A DNA stretch of 64,000 nt, taken from the NCBI GenBank assembly GCA_029882975.1, contig JAOUJW010000005.1, forward strand, positions 124,001 through 188,000. Reading direction: 5' to 3'. Numbering within the stretch: the stretch's first letter is position 1; each line of letters opens with the position of its first letter. The notes under the pieces are model-generated. The model did no database searches and was not told the origin of the DNA. It worked only from the letters and a program-made list of their open reading frames with translations. The position numbers were made by a program, and so were the translations under genes. The DNA comes from Gammaproteobacteria bacterium (GTDB lineage: Bacteria; Pseudomonadota; Gammaproteobacteria; SZUA-152). Positions 16,877 through 25,836 of the stretch are shown here, piece by piece.

Positions 16877-17533
16877 TTAGAAATCACCTCGGTATTGATC
16901 TCGAACCCGAAACAGCACGGAGATATTGATAAACGAACTGATGCTGTTCGTTTCGACATCATTGGTATTACGGGTTAGCCCGGATGGATTCCAAGCGACG
17001 TAGTCTCCAAAATATTCCATCGCAAGAAATCCTGTAGTAATGGAGAAAGTGGCCACCCTGGGCAGATTAAAATTAAACCCAACTACCGGACCTATGCCAA
17101 AACCCGTTACTGAACCGTAGGTATCCACGCCATTGGGAGAACCTACTCGCTCCAGATCGTCGTATACCGCCAGTTTGACCCTGGGCCCCACCCACATGCG
17201 AAAAGCACGTTTACGCACCACAGCGAAGCCAAAATCGTTATTTAAAGCCATTCCGCTCATATATAAGCCATCGCCATCGTCGACTACGTTATTGTCTTCC
17301 GACACAATGGAGAGCCGATAATTGAAAATTGTAGTTTTGGCAACGGCACTGTCAATAACAAAACCAAAATGTGACAGTTCGCGATCACCGCTATGATTGT
17401 AGTCATTTCCCAGACCCCATGTGTCTTCCCAATCCTCTGTCCCCGAACCCACGGTCATACCCAGACCTAAGGAGAAGCCGGACACGGGGATTAGTAACAG
17501 AATCGTCGAGATCACAATGGCTTTGAGTTTCAT
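16877..17533 (-). CDS. Outer-membrane beta-barrel protein, OmpW/OMP_b-brl-like
   Basis: 218 residues from the ATG at 17533, six codons inside the longest frame, because AAAAAGG stands about 9 bases upstream and the signal peptide (MKLKAIVISTILLLIP, cut after GFS) begins there. The mature part alternates hydrophobic and polar residues with many Gly and aromatic residues, as in small 8-stranded barrels. No enzymatic motif. Convergent with the DUF6351 gene. Function unknown; a porin-like or surface role is likely. Confidence 0.7.
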   Translation of the reverse strand: MKLKAIVISTILLLIPVSGFSLGLGMTVGSGTEDWEDTWGLGNDYNHSGDRELSHFGFVIDSAVAKTTIFNYRLSIVSEDNNVVDDGDGLYMSGMALNNDFGFAVVRKRAFRMWVGPRVKLAVYDDLERVGSPNGVDTYGSVTGFGIGPVVGFNFNLPRVATFSITTGFLAMEYFGDYVAWNPSGLTRNTNDVETNSISSFINISVLFRVRDQYRGDF

Positions 17534-17674
17534 ATCTACAACCTTTTTCATGTTGTTGGGTTATCAGACTATATACATGTAGTGTAGTGGATAGAGATAA
17601 GCTTGGAAATAACACCATCGGGTTAGTTCCAATGGTGGTAGGGCTGATGGGTGGATCCGGGTTTGGCCGAATTT

Positions 17675-17700
17675 TAAAAAAAAGGGCACTTACGTGCCCT
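17675..17700 (-). terminator. Rho-independent terminator of the PAS kinase gene
   Basis: Read on the minus strand, a perfect 7-bp stem (AGGGCAC at 17683-17689, GTGCCCT at 17694-17700) with a 4-base loop is followed by eight T. It stands 20 bases beyond the stop of the histidine kinase gene. Confidence 0.9.
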
Positions 17701-17719
17701 GGAGTCAACAAATGGAGAA

Positions 17720-19027
17720 CTATTGAAGATAAACTATTTTAGGGTCGGACTCTCTATGAGGTACGGTTATTTGGAAATATGCTCCTGCCGCTATTTTCTG
17801 TGGAATGCAGGCGATGTTGCCACTCAGATTTCGGTCAATTAAGTTACGAACAAAATACATACCCAAACCACTGCCGCCATGCTTACGCCGGGTAGTGTAA
17901 AATGGCTCGAACAAACGGGTAACATCGGCCTTGGATATTCCCTTACCGTTGTCTCGGTATGTAAAGGTTAATTCCTTACCAATTTTCTCAACAACAATAT
18001 TGATATTGCCTACGATGCGTCCTTCAAATCCGTGTATAACGGAATTCATAATTAAGTTCTTGAAAACCTGCTCGTAACTGTCTTTTGCGCCAAATTGATA
18101 TATATCATCGGGACACTGAATATCGATAGCGTAATGCCTGCCTTCCAGCTCTGGTTTGAGATTATCAACTATGTTCTGCAAATGGGTTTGTAAATGAAAT
18201 CGTTGTGGTAGTTCCTGGGATGAACTTTTTTCTGTGCGACGTAAAAATTCTGATGCACGGTTCAAATTTTTCAGGATCAAGTCGGTAAATTCCTCCACAT
18301 ATTCGCTAAGTAGCACCAGTTCCTCTTGGGCATGTTCTGTATCAGCATAATCTATGTGCCGGGACTTATTCCTCAGATGCGACGTCGCCGTTATTGCCAC
18401 CCCAATGGGTGCATTGACTTCACTGGAAACAGACTCAACCAACTGATTTAATGTAGTATTTTTCTCCGATTGGACAAATCGATACTGCGCAAACTGAATT
18501 TGTTCCAAGGACTTTCGCAATTTAAAATTTTCCAATTCCAACTCAGATGTTCTTTGTTGTACCAACAGTTCCAATTCCTGTTTTACCAATTCCAGTTCCA
18601 TATGGGCTTTTTTAAAAGCGCTGATATCTTGCATATATCCCACCATGCGGATCGGGTGTTCGTCCTTGTCAAAAACTGTTTCACCCCACTCTCGCATCGT
18701 TTTGATTTCACCGGATTTGAGAACCAACCGATACTCGATATTGTAGGAGACGGCCTTCCTCATGCTCAACTCGATGGAGTTCATCAAAGCAGATCGGTCA
18801 TCAGGATGAACCATAGATATGAACACCTCGGCGTCTGGCTTAACTGTTTCACCATCCAGCCCCAATAACCGGAAGTACTCATCAGACCAGAACAATGTAT
18901 TTTCCTCAATATTCCAATCCCACATGCCCATTTTGGCAACCGACTGAATCTTGTTTACCAAAATCTCCGGATCGTAAGTTTGGCTGGGTGTTGATTGGCA
19001 TAGATGTTTTATGTCAGCAGTTGCCAT
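17720..19027 (-). CDS. PAS histidine kinase lacking the phospho-acceptor histidine
   Basis: 435 residues, soluble. PAS fold with PAC motif at about 30-140 (WDWNIEENTLFWSDEYFRLLG), coiled coil at about 140-185, a HisKA-like helix at about 190-250, and a HATPase domain from about 290 with N-box NLIMNSVIHG, G1 DNGKGIS and G2 GGSGLGM. In its HisKA helix the family pattern AHExNxPIG reads SSEVNAPIG: codon AGT (18422-18424) puts Ser202 where His should be. ATP-binding motifs look intact. The response regulator gene lies upstream on the same strand (stop 127 bases before this start). It may act through another kinase or as a phosphatase. Confidence 0.85.
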   Translation of the reverse strand: MATADIKHLCQSTPSQTYDPEILVNKIQSVAKMGMWDWNIEENTLFWSDEYFRLLGLDGETVKPDAEVFISMVHPDDRSALMNSIELSMRKAVSYNIEYRLVLKSGEIKTMREWGETVFDKDEHPIRMVGYMQDISAFKKAHMELELVKQELELLVQQRTSELELENFKLRKSLEQIQFAQYRFVQSEKNTTLNQLVESVSSEVNAPIGVAITATSHLRNKSRHIDYADTEHAQEELVLLSEYVEEFTDLILKNLNRASEFLRRTEKSSSQELPQRFHLQTHLQNIVDNLKPELEGRHYAIDIQCPDDIYQFGAKDSYEQVFKNLIMNSVIHGFEGRIVGNINIVVEKIGKELTFTYRDNGKGISKADVTRLFEPFYTTRRKHGGSGLGMYFVRNLIDRNLSGNIACIPQKIAAGAYFQITVPHRESDPKIVYLQ

Positions 19028-19154
19028 ATTTCCTCACTTGGTTTGTCTTCCCAAGTAGTTACGGCGTGCGGGGAAAAAACACGATGGTGGATTGCAGGTA
19101 TTTTTCAGGAACCCAGCTACGTAAAAATACGTAGAAGTTCTTTTATCTTATTGA

Positions 19155-19814
19155 TTATTGACGAATTATACTTTGTGTCTGATATTTATAAAAAAAACGC
19201 AGAATTTGGGAAAAACTACTGACTTCCATTTTTTTTAGGATATTAGCACGGTGTGTTTCCACAGTTCGAACACTTAAACTCATGTTTTTTGCCAGATCCT
19301 TATTGGACTGTCCCCCAATTAACGACTCCAATATTTGTTTTTCACGTTTGGTCAGGCACTCCAGCCGCGTGTTGAAGGATTCCTTTTCCTGCTCCCGCAG
19401 TTGTTGTTCGGAAGCTAATGCCAGGGCTTTACGCACTATGCTGATGAGTTCCAGTGTGGCGACGGGTTTCTCCAGTAAATCCAATGCTCCCTTTTTAAGG
19501 GCGGTTTTGGCCATGGAAACATCGGCATGTGCCGTCATAAAAACCAAGGGCATATGGATATTTCGATCCTGCATGATTTCCTGCAGTTCCAACCCGCTTT
19601 TATCGGGCAACACAACATCAGAGAGTACACAAGCAGGACGAATATGATCGTGGTTATTCAGAAAATCCGTTGCCGATTTAAAGCAAACCACATCAAAATC
19701 CGCGGACTTCAAAATAGCCGTCACATACTCTGCTTGCAAACGATCGTCCTCTATCACAAACACCAGTGGAGATGTTTGCAACGGCGGGGATTTTACAACG
19801 GGTTGGTATAACAT
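19155..19814 (-). CDS. FixJ/NarL-type response regulator
   Basis: 219 residues. Receiver domain (about 16-135) with acidic residues Glu22, Asp23 and Asp24, phospho-acceptor Asp66 and the conserved Thr and Lys (MTAHADVSMAKTALKKGALDLLEKPV). A LuxR-type helix-turn-helix follows (about 150-205) with LTKREKQILE and SVRTVETHRANILKKM. It should bind DNA as a phosphorylated dimer. Upstream of, and co-directional with, the PAS kinase. Since that kinase lacks its histidine, the phosphate source for Asp66 is uncertain. Confidence 0.88.
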   Translation of the reverse strand: MLYQPVVKSPPLQTSPLVFVIEDDRLQAEYVTAILKSADFDVVCFKSATDFLNNHDHIRPACVLSDVVLPDKSGLELQEIMQDRNIHMPLVFMTAHADVSMAKTALKKGALDLLEKPVATLELISIVRKALALASEQQLREQEKESFNTRLECLTKREKQILESLIGGQSNKDLAKNMSLSVRTVETHRANILKKMEVSSFSQILRFFYKYQTQSIIRQ

Positions 19815-19942
19815 AGCAGTGCCTTATACTTTGACCGGTAGTACTTACATCGACCGCGGTACAACGCTCTTGAATGGGAACTCATATAGAGTTGTGAACA
19901 ATTACCCTAAGAGTATAAATTTAACAATTTAGTCACAGTCTA

Positions 19943-21472
19943 TTATCCAGTCATTGAATCCGGAAAAATCACCGACTTTAACCAATGCAACTGCTCTGAA
20001 TGAATGTCATCCGCCCCATACTGCATGCGCTGTAAAGCTGACATGGCCGTGTAAAATACAGATTTGTCTTTAGCTTTGTCGATTGCGTATTGTTGCCACT
20101 GCAATAACGTCAGGTTCTTAGGCCAGTGGTGGGCGTCGGCATAGGTTCGCATGGCGGTGCGTACCTCTATTAGAGAGTGGGCTTGTTCGAGTTGCCGCCG
20201 CGCTTTATCAATAAGTAAACGATATTCTTTGCGAGTTGATCTTGCATGTAACAACACCACAACAAATTTAAAAGAAAAAACCAAGAAAACACAGCCTAAG
20301 AGGATAGAACTGACAACCAGAGTTATAGAATTTAAAACAAATATGGTAACAGAATCCACCCTGGTTCCTGCCAATTCTCCGCTGGCGGCATCAAAATAGT
20401 TGAGATCGAGTTTTGGCAGTTGATAAAATCCCATGCCGTCACTAGAGAAATTCAACGTATAATGACGAGAGCCCTGTAAACCAAATATATCGAGTTGATT
20501 TTGCTCTCTAATGTTTGGCTCATATAAACGGATATCGGAACGTAAGCGCTCTTGCATATGGTTAAACAAGGGAGGTAACCACTGAGCGGGAACGCCAAAG
20601 GCAGTCAATTGTATTGACAATGACACGATTTCTTCAGGCTGATAAAAAAGCCTGTCCCCTAATTCGTAATTTGCATTCAATTTACCTTTTCGAATAACAG
20701 GAACCGAAGGATTTACGTACACAGGTAGTTTTTGCACACGCAGAACAACAGGTAATGGGTAAAACAGATATTCGTCCCGGCCGCCCTGTTGATACACCAC
20801 AGGTGGTAATTTTAGTTCCATTTCCCCTTCTTCAAGTGGAAACAAAATTAAGCCTACGTCATGACGAATACTATTTTTGCCGTTGTAAACGGTTGGCTCT
20901 TTGGTATGGGCAATTTTGTGAAACACATAACCCGCTGAATTGGGCCTGTCCCATTTCAAGCTGATGTATTTATCCGAGCTTATGACTGAATAGCGTAAAA
21001 CCAGTTGTTCTCTTTGCCAAAGTTGAATGTCTTTAGTATCCGGCTCCAGAAAAGTGATATTTGTAGGATTGGCAGTCTGTTCTATGTTCAACGTGTTGTA
21101 GTTAACAGAGGCCAGGTGGGCAACGCCTTGAGCATCAACCCAAACCAATTTCGGAACCGTCAGTTTACCAATACGATATGGATACAAACTCAGTTTCCAC
21201 TTGTGAATCTGTTGAGTTCCATTTCGCAGCAATTCCTTTTCCAGTTCCAACACTCTGAAATGTTGCTGCAGAGGCTTTAGAAAATCCACGAACTCCGGCA
21301 AAGACAGGGTCGGGTCTGATGGGGCAGTTAGAGCAGGAAGAACTACTGTCATAGTCGTGCCAATGGGTTTACCCAACATGACTTGGTTCGTTGAAAAATC
21401 CAGCGTAATTTCATTTGCCACGCCGTTAACTTGCCACAGCATCATTAAGCAGGCCCACCATCGAATCACCAT
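19943..21472 (-). CDS. BatD-like oxygen-tolerance protein
   Basis: 509 residues. Signal peptide (about 1-20), a periplasmic beta-rich region of repeated immunoglobulin-like modules (about 25-370), one membrane span near 380-405 (ITLVVSSILLGCVFLVFSF), and a cytoplasmic tail. This is the layout of BatD in the aerotolerance (Bat) operons. It is last in the six-gene unit and its start overlaps the stop of the VWA-TPR gene by 7 bases. The Bat proteins are thought to form a membrane complex with MoxR acting as chaperone; the client is not known. Confidence 0.8.
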   Translation of the reverse strand: MVIRWWACLMMLWQVNGVANEITLDFSTNQVMLGKPIGTTMTVVLPALTAPSDPTLSLPEFVDFLKPLQQHFRVLELEKELLRNGTQQIHKWKLSLYPYRIGKLTVPKLVWVDAQGVAHLASVNYNTLNIEQTANPTNITFLEPDTKDIQLWQREQLVLRYSVISSDKYISLKWDRPNSAGYVFHKIAHTKEPTVYNGKNSIRHDVGLILFPLEEGEMELKLPPVVYQQGGRDEYLFYPLPVVLRVQKLPVYVNPSVPVIRKGKLNANYELGDRLFYQPEEIVSLSIQLTAFGVPAQWLPPLFNHMQERLRSDIRLYEPNIREQNQLDIFGLQGSRHYTLNFSSDGMGFYQLPKLDLNYFDAASGELAGTRVDSVTIFVLNSITLVVSSILLGCVFLVFSFKFVVVLLHARSTRKEYRLLIDKARRQLEQAHSLIEVRTAMRTYADAHHWPKNLTLLQWQQYAIDKAKDKSVFYTAMSALQRMQYGADDIHSEQLHWLKSVIFPDSMTG

Positions 21473-23310
21473 GGTCTCACCCCTTCAAGTACAACAGGTT
21501 TCTCCAATGGAGCTTGAAAATCTTGCTCAAGTTCAAACAGTCTCTTCCAAAGAGAGAAATCATGAGTGGTCTCGCTGTTTAGTATTCCCATTAATTGTTG
21601 CGTATCACTGATTCGAAAGTGCTGTTGGGTACTGTTTAAGTCCTTATTCTGTGCCGCCAGTTTCGCGTATTGAATACCTCTGTTCACCCAATTAGCGGGT
21701 AACACTGAGAGTTTTTGCACTTTTTTTTCCGGTGGAGGTTCAGTATCATCCAGCCGGATTCGACCTCGTGGTTCAGTTCCGTCGGCAACAGCCGCAGCCC
21801 GAGGGCCTCGTGACCCAAACAACATTTGCTGTTTTTCCATTTCACGTCGTACTTGTTTGAACAACTCGACAGCAAAACCCAGATTAATTCTTGCGCTTTT
21901 ATCTTCCGGTCTGTATTTCAACACATCATTGTAAAGTCGTACGGATTCTTCATAGTTTCCAATACTGAAATAGCTGTTAGCAAGATTAAAAACCGCGTCG
22001 GCCCGTCTATTGCTGTCTTTTGCAGCCAAAACGGCACCGGAATAGTATCTTGCCGCTTGACTATAATTCTTCCTGATATAAGCGACGTTACCCAAGCCAA
22101 ATAATCTGCTGTACCCGTCGAGCTTGGAAAATAGCTGCTCAGCGTTTTTGTAGTCTTTTGCAGCGTATGCTTTCCAGGCATGACGATAAGTAACCGTTAC
22201 GTCCTCTGCATAACTGCTTGGTGTATAAAATACGTGACCCAAGCCAACTAATATCAATATGCCTAATAACTGCCCACTTTTTCCGGTACCATACTCATTA
22301 CGTCGTCTGCTTTGGACACGACGGCTGACACCTAAGAAATAGAGAACTAAGGCAGGAACCAGCGCCCATGGATACAATTCTTTCCAAACGGTAATTTTTC
22401 CGGAGAGGCTGTCGTCGTCACCGGGATCCACCCACTGACGTAAGCTTGTGTGCATCCAATCTAAACGGGATTGATCCGGCTTACTGTAACTACCCTTGCC
22501 GATACCGGCTAACATTTTTAATGTCGATTCATTCAGTTGTGTCAGTACCGGTTCATGTTTATGGCTAAGCCAAGGCTCATCGATACCCGGAATGGCACTA
22601 CCCTCTGATCGCCCTACCCCCCAAGTATGCAACACAATATCACTTCGATTGAACAGTAGCGTAATCCGATCTTCAGGAACGTCTTCACTGCTAAAATCTC
22701 CATCACTAAGCATTATCACATGTTTCGTTACTGCCGTTCTATTATGAAAACTGCTAATTGCCTGCTCTAGAGCAGGAATGACTCTTGAACCCTTGCTGGG
22801 CAGGACATTTACATCCATTTGCTGCAAGGCGAGTAACACGGCTTCTTTATCAGACGTTGGAGGTACGACTATATGAGCCTGAGCAGAAAAAACCACGAGC
22901 CCGTAGGCTATTCCAGCGCTGTTTTGTATAAAATCTTTGATCGCTATTTTCGCCCGCCCCACTCTGTTCGGACTTATATCAATAGCCCCCATAGAATGAG
23001 ATACATCCAACACAAATACAAATTCTGACTGTATTACAGCACTTCCCTGGTATTGGTGATCTATTTGACGGGGGCCGGCCAAGGCGACGCAAAAAAAACA
23101 CCACGATAGTGTTAGGATAGTATTTCTGAGGAGTATATTTCTGTTAATGAGTGACGCGGGGTATAGAATCCAGGGACGCAGCGATTTATCCGCAAATGTA
23201 TCGTCATCCTGAGTCGAGAATTGCGACACCAACAGCGTCATGAAAGGCAATAAACATAATAACAACCACAACGGTTCTCGAAATGTCAGATTAACTACGC
23301 TATTAAGCAT
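21466..23310 (-). CDS. VWA-TPR membrane protein, BatB/BatC fusion type
   Basis: 614 residues. Two N-terminal membrane spans, a von Willebrand A domain (about 95-270) with an intact metal-binding motif DVSHS beginning at Asp102 and a second acidic site in MLSDGDFSSED, a further span at about 310-330, then TPR repeats (about 385-475) with YFSIGNYEESVRLYNDVLKY-type units. In other species BatB (VWA) and BatC (TPR) are separate genes; here they are one polypeptide. Overlaps its upstream neighbour by 8 bases. Confidence 0.85.
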   Translation of the reverse strand: MLNSVVNLTFREPLWLLLCLLPFMTLLVSQFSTQDDDTFADKSLRPWILYPASLINRNILLRNTILTLSWCFFCVALAGPRQIDHQYQGSAVIQSEFVFVLDVSHSMGAIDISPNRVGRAKIAIKDFIQNSAGIAYGLVVFSAQAHIVVPPTSDKEAVLLALQQMDVNVLPSKGSRVIPALEQAISSFHNRTAVTKHVIMLSDGDFSSEDVPEDRITLLFNRSDIVLHTWGVGRSEGSAIPGIDEPWLSHKHEPVLTQLNESTLKMLAGIGKGSYSKPDQSRLDWMHTSLRQWVDPGDDDSLSGKITVWKELYPWALVPALVLYFLGVSRRVQSRRRNEYGTGKSGQLLGILILVGLGHVFYTPSSYAEDVTVTYRHAWKAYAAKDYKNAEQLFSKLDGYSRLFGLGNVAYIRKNYSQAARYYSGAVLAAKDSNRRADAVFNLANSYFSIGNYEESVRLYNDVLKYRPEDKSARINLGFAVELFKQVRREMEKQQMLFGSRGPRAAAVADGTEPRGRIRLDDTEPPPEKKVQKLSVLPANWVNRGIQYAKLAAQNKDLNSTQQHFRISDTQQLMGILNSETTHDFSLWKRLFELEQDFQAPLEKPVVLEGVRPW

Positions 23311-24376
23311 AAAATCCCCGCAGTAGTATCTGACATTGCGGTATTATCAGAAGTATCAGCAGTAGAGACAAGGGCCATTGATACAAAGGGTCTTTTACAA
23401 ACTGTTGTTGTTCACCACCCGTATGTGTCTCTGCTTTTTGAATTTCCAGTATTGCTTCAGATAGCGAGTCGGCGTTTTTTGCCCACACAAAACGACCGCC
23501 CGTGGTTTTAGCCATGTTTTGCAAAAGTTCAAAATCGGCTGGTTGATACACAAGCGTGTTTAATTCTTTTTCCTCTGCCTCTAGTGTAGCTGCACCTATT
23601 GCTATGGTATGCAATGTTAAAGACTGTTGTTTCAGAAGTGTCGCCGCTGCAACCGGGTCTATATCAGTCACCGGTCGCCCAACGCCGGAGAGTAAAACCA
23701 AAATGGGTTTGGGAAGTGGTGACGTTGGGCTATTTTTCGGATAACTATGTTGCTGTAGCAGCAAATTTTGTTTCAAACTTTTCAGGGTTTGTAACAAGGC
23801 ATTACCCGGGTCGCTCATACGTCCGGTAACTCCTACTTGAATTCGCTTAATCATAGCTTGAATCAATTGATGATCCTGGGTCAGTGGCACTAAAGGGCCG
23901 CTTTGTTCAGAAAACAAAACGATACTCATCCGGTTGCCTTTTAGGTTTTTTGCTAAGTGACTGAGTACGCCTTTAACCATGGACATTCTATCCACACGAT
24001 TGCCATCGACAATATAATCCCGCAACAACATATTGACTTCCGTGTCCACAATAAATACTACATCACGAAACTCAGGCGGTGCCGGTAGTTGTTGTCCATT
24101 CCGGTAGGGATGAGCTAATGCAAGAAACCCCAACACAGTGACTCCGATCACAATGAATAGATTCTTTTTACCGGTATTTCTTATGTTGGAATCCGCTGCT
24201 TTCAATTGTCTGAGTTCCTCAAGGCGCGGATGAAAATAAACATAACGCCGTTCTAAGTTCAGTACAAATGGAGAAGCTATCAATAGCTTTTTAGAAATCC
24301 AGGCCAAAACAATAAGTACAACGACAAACGGCAAGATTAGCAACCATTGAGGATACATAAAGTAAATCGTACTCAT
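23303..24376 (-). CDS. VWA membrane protein, BatA-like, degenerate metal site
   Basis: 357 residues. Two N-terminal spans (about 10-30, 74-90), a VWA domain (about 105-300) and a C-terminal span (about 335-355). The metal-ion-dependent adhesion site that should read DxSxS is DTEVN (Asp111, Glu113, Asn115), and the later LTDG-type aspartate is replaced (LLSGVG). Metal binding in the usual way is therefore unlikely, in contrast with the partner VWA-TPR protein. ATGA-type overlap with the upstream gene suggests coupled translation and equal amounts. Confidence 0.82.
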   Translation of the reverse strand: MSTIYFMYPQWLLILPFVVVLIVLAWISKKLLIASPFVLNLERRYVYFHPRLEELRQLKAADSNIRNTGKKNLFIVIGVTVLGFLALAHPYRNGQQLPAPPEFRDVVFIVDTEVNMLLRDYIVDGNRVDRMSMVKGVLSHLAKNLKGNRMSIVLFSEQSGPLVPLTQDHQLIQAMIKRIQVGVTGRMSDPGNALLQTLKSLKQNLLLQQHSYPKNSPTSPLPKPILVLLSGVGRPVTDIDPVAAATLLKQQSLTLHTIAIGAATLEAEEKELNTLVYQPADFELLQNMAKTTGGRFVWAKNADSLSEAILEIQKAETHTGGEQQQFVKDPLYQWPLSLLLILLIIPQCQILLRGFYA

Positions 24377-24840
24377 GGTCTGGTTCTACGCTCGAAATTG
24401 ATCATACTTTGTTGATGCCAAGCTAAAAACAGCCAATAGATGGCTTTGGCGATCAGTTTGCTATTATGTGCATTGCTCGTAATGGGGCCATAACTGAAAG
24501 CATATACCTGCTGCAGAAATACGCCCCAACCTTGGTTTCTTTGAAAGAGCGAATAATTTTGCAGATTATGACACTGCAATCCTCTGCGTAATTGTGAGCC
24601 AATAATTCTGGCCAGGTTTCGATTGTCTTTTCTCGAAAAAATCACCAGACATCTCAGACTTAACAAACGCAATATGGCTCGAAATTGCGTGTTATAAATC
24701 AGCACATAAACAAGTACCAGGAATAGGACGAGCGGAATGGACAGAACGGTATACTCCACCCCAATGTCTTCTATAGGGGGGCTGATAATATCAACCCATT
24801 GCGGTATAACGCCGGCGGCGTTTTCGTTAGCGTCCAGCAT
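24373..24840 (-). CDS. DUF4381-like single-span protein of the Bat operon
   Basis: 155 residues with one membrane span (about 30-50) and a basic cytoplasmic tail ending in ERRTRP. Genes of this size with one span and a helical tail, often annotated DUF4381, occupy the same slot between DUF58 and the first VWA gene in other gammaproteobacterial MoxR operons. It starts 24 bases after the DUF58 stop. Family assignment is mainly by position. Confidence 0.6.
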   Translation of the reverse strand: MLDANENAAGVIPQWVDIISPPIEDIGVEYTVLSIPLVLFLVLVYVLIYNTQFRAILRLLSLRCLVIFSRKDNRNLARIIGSQLRRGLQCHNLQNYSLFQRNQGWGVFLQQVYAFSYGPITSNAHNSKLIAKAIYWLFLAWHQQSMINFERRTRP

Positions 24841-24864
24841 GGAATTATACCCGAAGAAACTGTC

Positions 24865-25836
24865 TCATAAAAACAGGCGGTCGTTGGTGAATATTTGTTG
24901 GAACTGAATACAACCATCGTCACAATGTTGCTTCAATACAGCAATCTTTTCCCGCATCATTTCATGATAACCGGTATAAAGCTCCTCATTGGAACAGTCC
25001 AATTCCAGCTCGCTGCTTTGAGGCTCACTGCGAAAACAATATATTCCCGATTTGGGTAAATGTAACTCAGCAGAATCCAACACCTGAATGATTGACAAAC
25101 CGAATTTTTGTTTTAGTTGCAGCAGAAGTTCATTGTGCGATTCCGTATAGTCGCAAAAATCACTAATGATGATCAAATCGTTACCTCTGGGCAGCGTCGT
25201 TAAAGCATATTTAAATACATCCTCAATAGAAGCAGACACTTGGGAATGTGCCCGACTTGGTACGCTCTCGCTGGTACGATTTAATGCCATCATTAGGGGA
25301 GCCAGAGCGGATTCTTGCAGGCCGGGTGAAAAGCCATGAATACCTCCATCAAACAGAATACCGGCAACCGGTTTTTGCTGTTGTAACGATTGAAATAGAG
25401 AGTAAAAAGCAATGCTCACTGCTTGTTTTATCTTTAGTTGATGACGAGTGCCAAACCACATACCGGATCTGCGATCTACCATCACAGTGGAGACAGACCG
25501 TTTCTCTTCAATATACAGTTTGGTGTACATATCACCCGTTTTAGCGGCCGCCCGCCAATTAATCCGTCTTAAATCATCGCCAGGTTGATATAATCGCTGC
25601 TCGTCATAGTCCATTCCCGAGCCTTTTTTTATAGAATCATTATTTCCCAGGTATGGTAGGTCGCATTCTTTATGGTCCACAAACGGACCTGGATTCAATC
25701 GGGAATAGGTTTTTATGGAAAGTATTTCTTCAGGATCCAGCAGATAGGTTGAAATAGCATGTACGGCTAAGGACCTGCCGCCCAGTCGCTGTCCAGGGGA
25801 AAATAAGGATAACAGTTTATCCATTGTATTCATCAA
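24865..25836 (-). CDS. DUF58 family protein
   Basis: 323 residues, soluble. The DUF58 signature is seen as YQPGDDLRRINWRAAAKTGD at about residues 85-104. A VWA-like Rossmann portion follows. DUF58 proteins are constant partners of MoxR ATPases. The start overlaps the stop of moxR by 4 bases. Confidence 0.88.
   Translation of the reverse strand: MMNTMDKLLSLFSPGQRLGGRSLAVHAISTYLLDPEEILSIKTYSRLNPGPFVDHKECDLPYLGNNDSIKKGSGMDYDEQRLYQPGDDLRRINWRAAAKTGDMYTKLYIEEKRSVSTVMVDRRSGMWFGTRHQLKIKQAVSIAFYSLFQSLQQQKPVAGILFDGGIHGFSPGLQESALAPLMMALNRTSESVPSRAHSQVSASIEDVFKYALTTLPRGNDLIIISDFCDYTESHNELLLQLKQKFGLSIIQVLDSAELHLPKSGIYCFRSEPQSSELELDCSNEELYTGYHEMMREKIAVLKQHCDDGCIQFQQIFTNDRLFL

Noticed and set aside
17575-17587. 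ACATGTAGTGTAG shared exactly with 56461-56473
   Set aside because: A 13-base match in two promoter regions, one before a barrel gene and one before copR. A common operator is possible, but at 64 kb such a match may be chance and the flanks differ.
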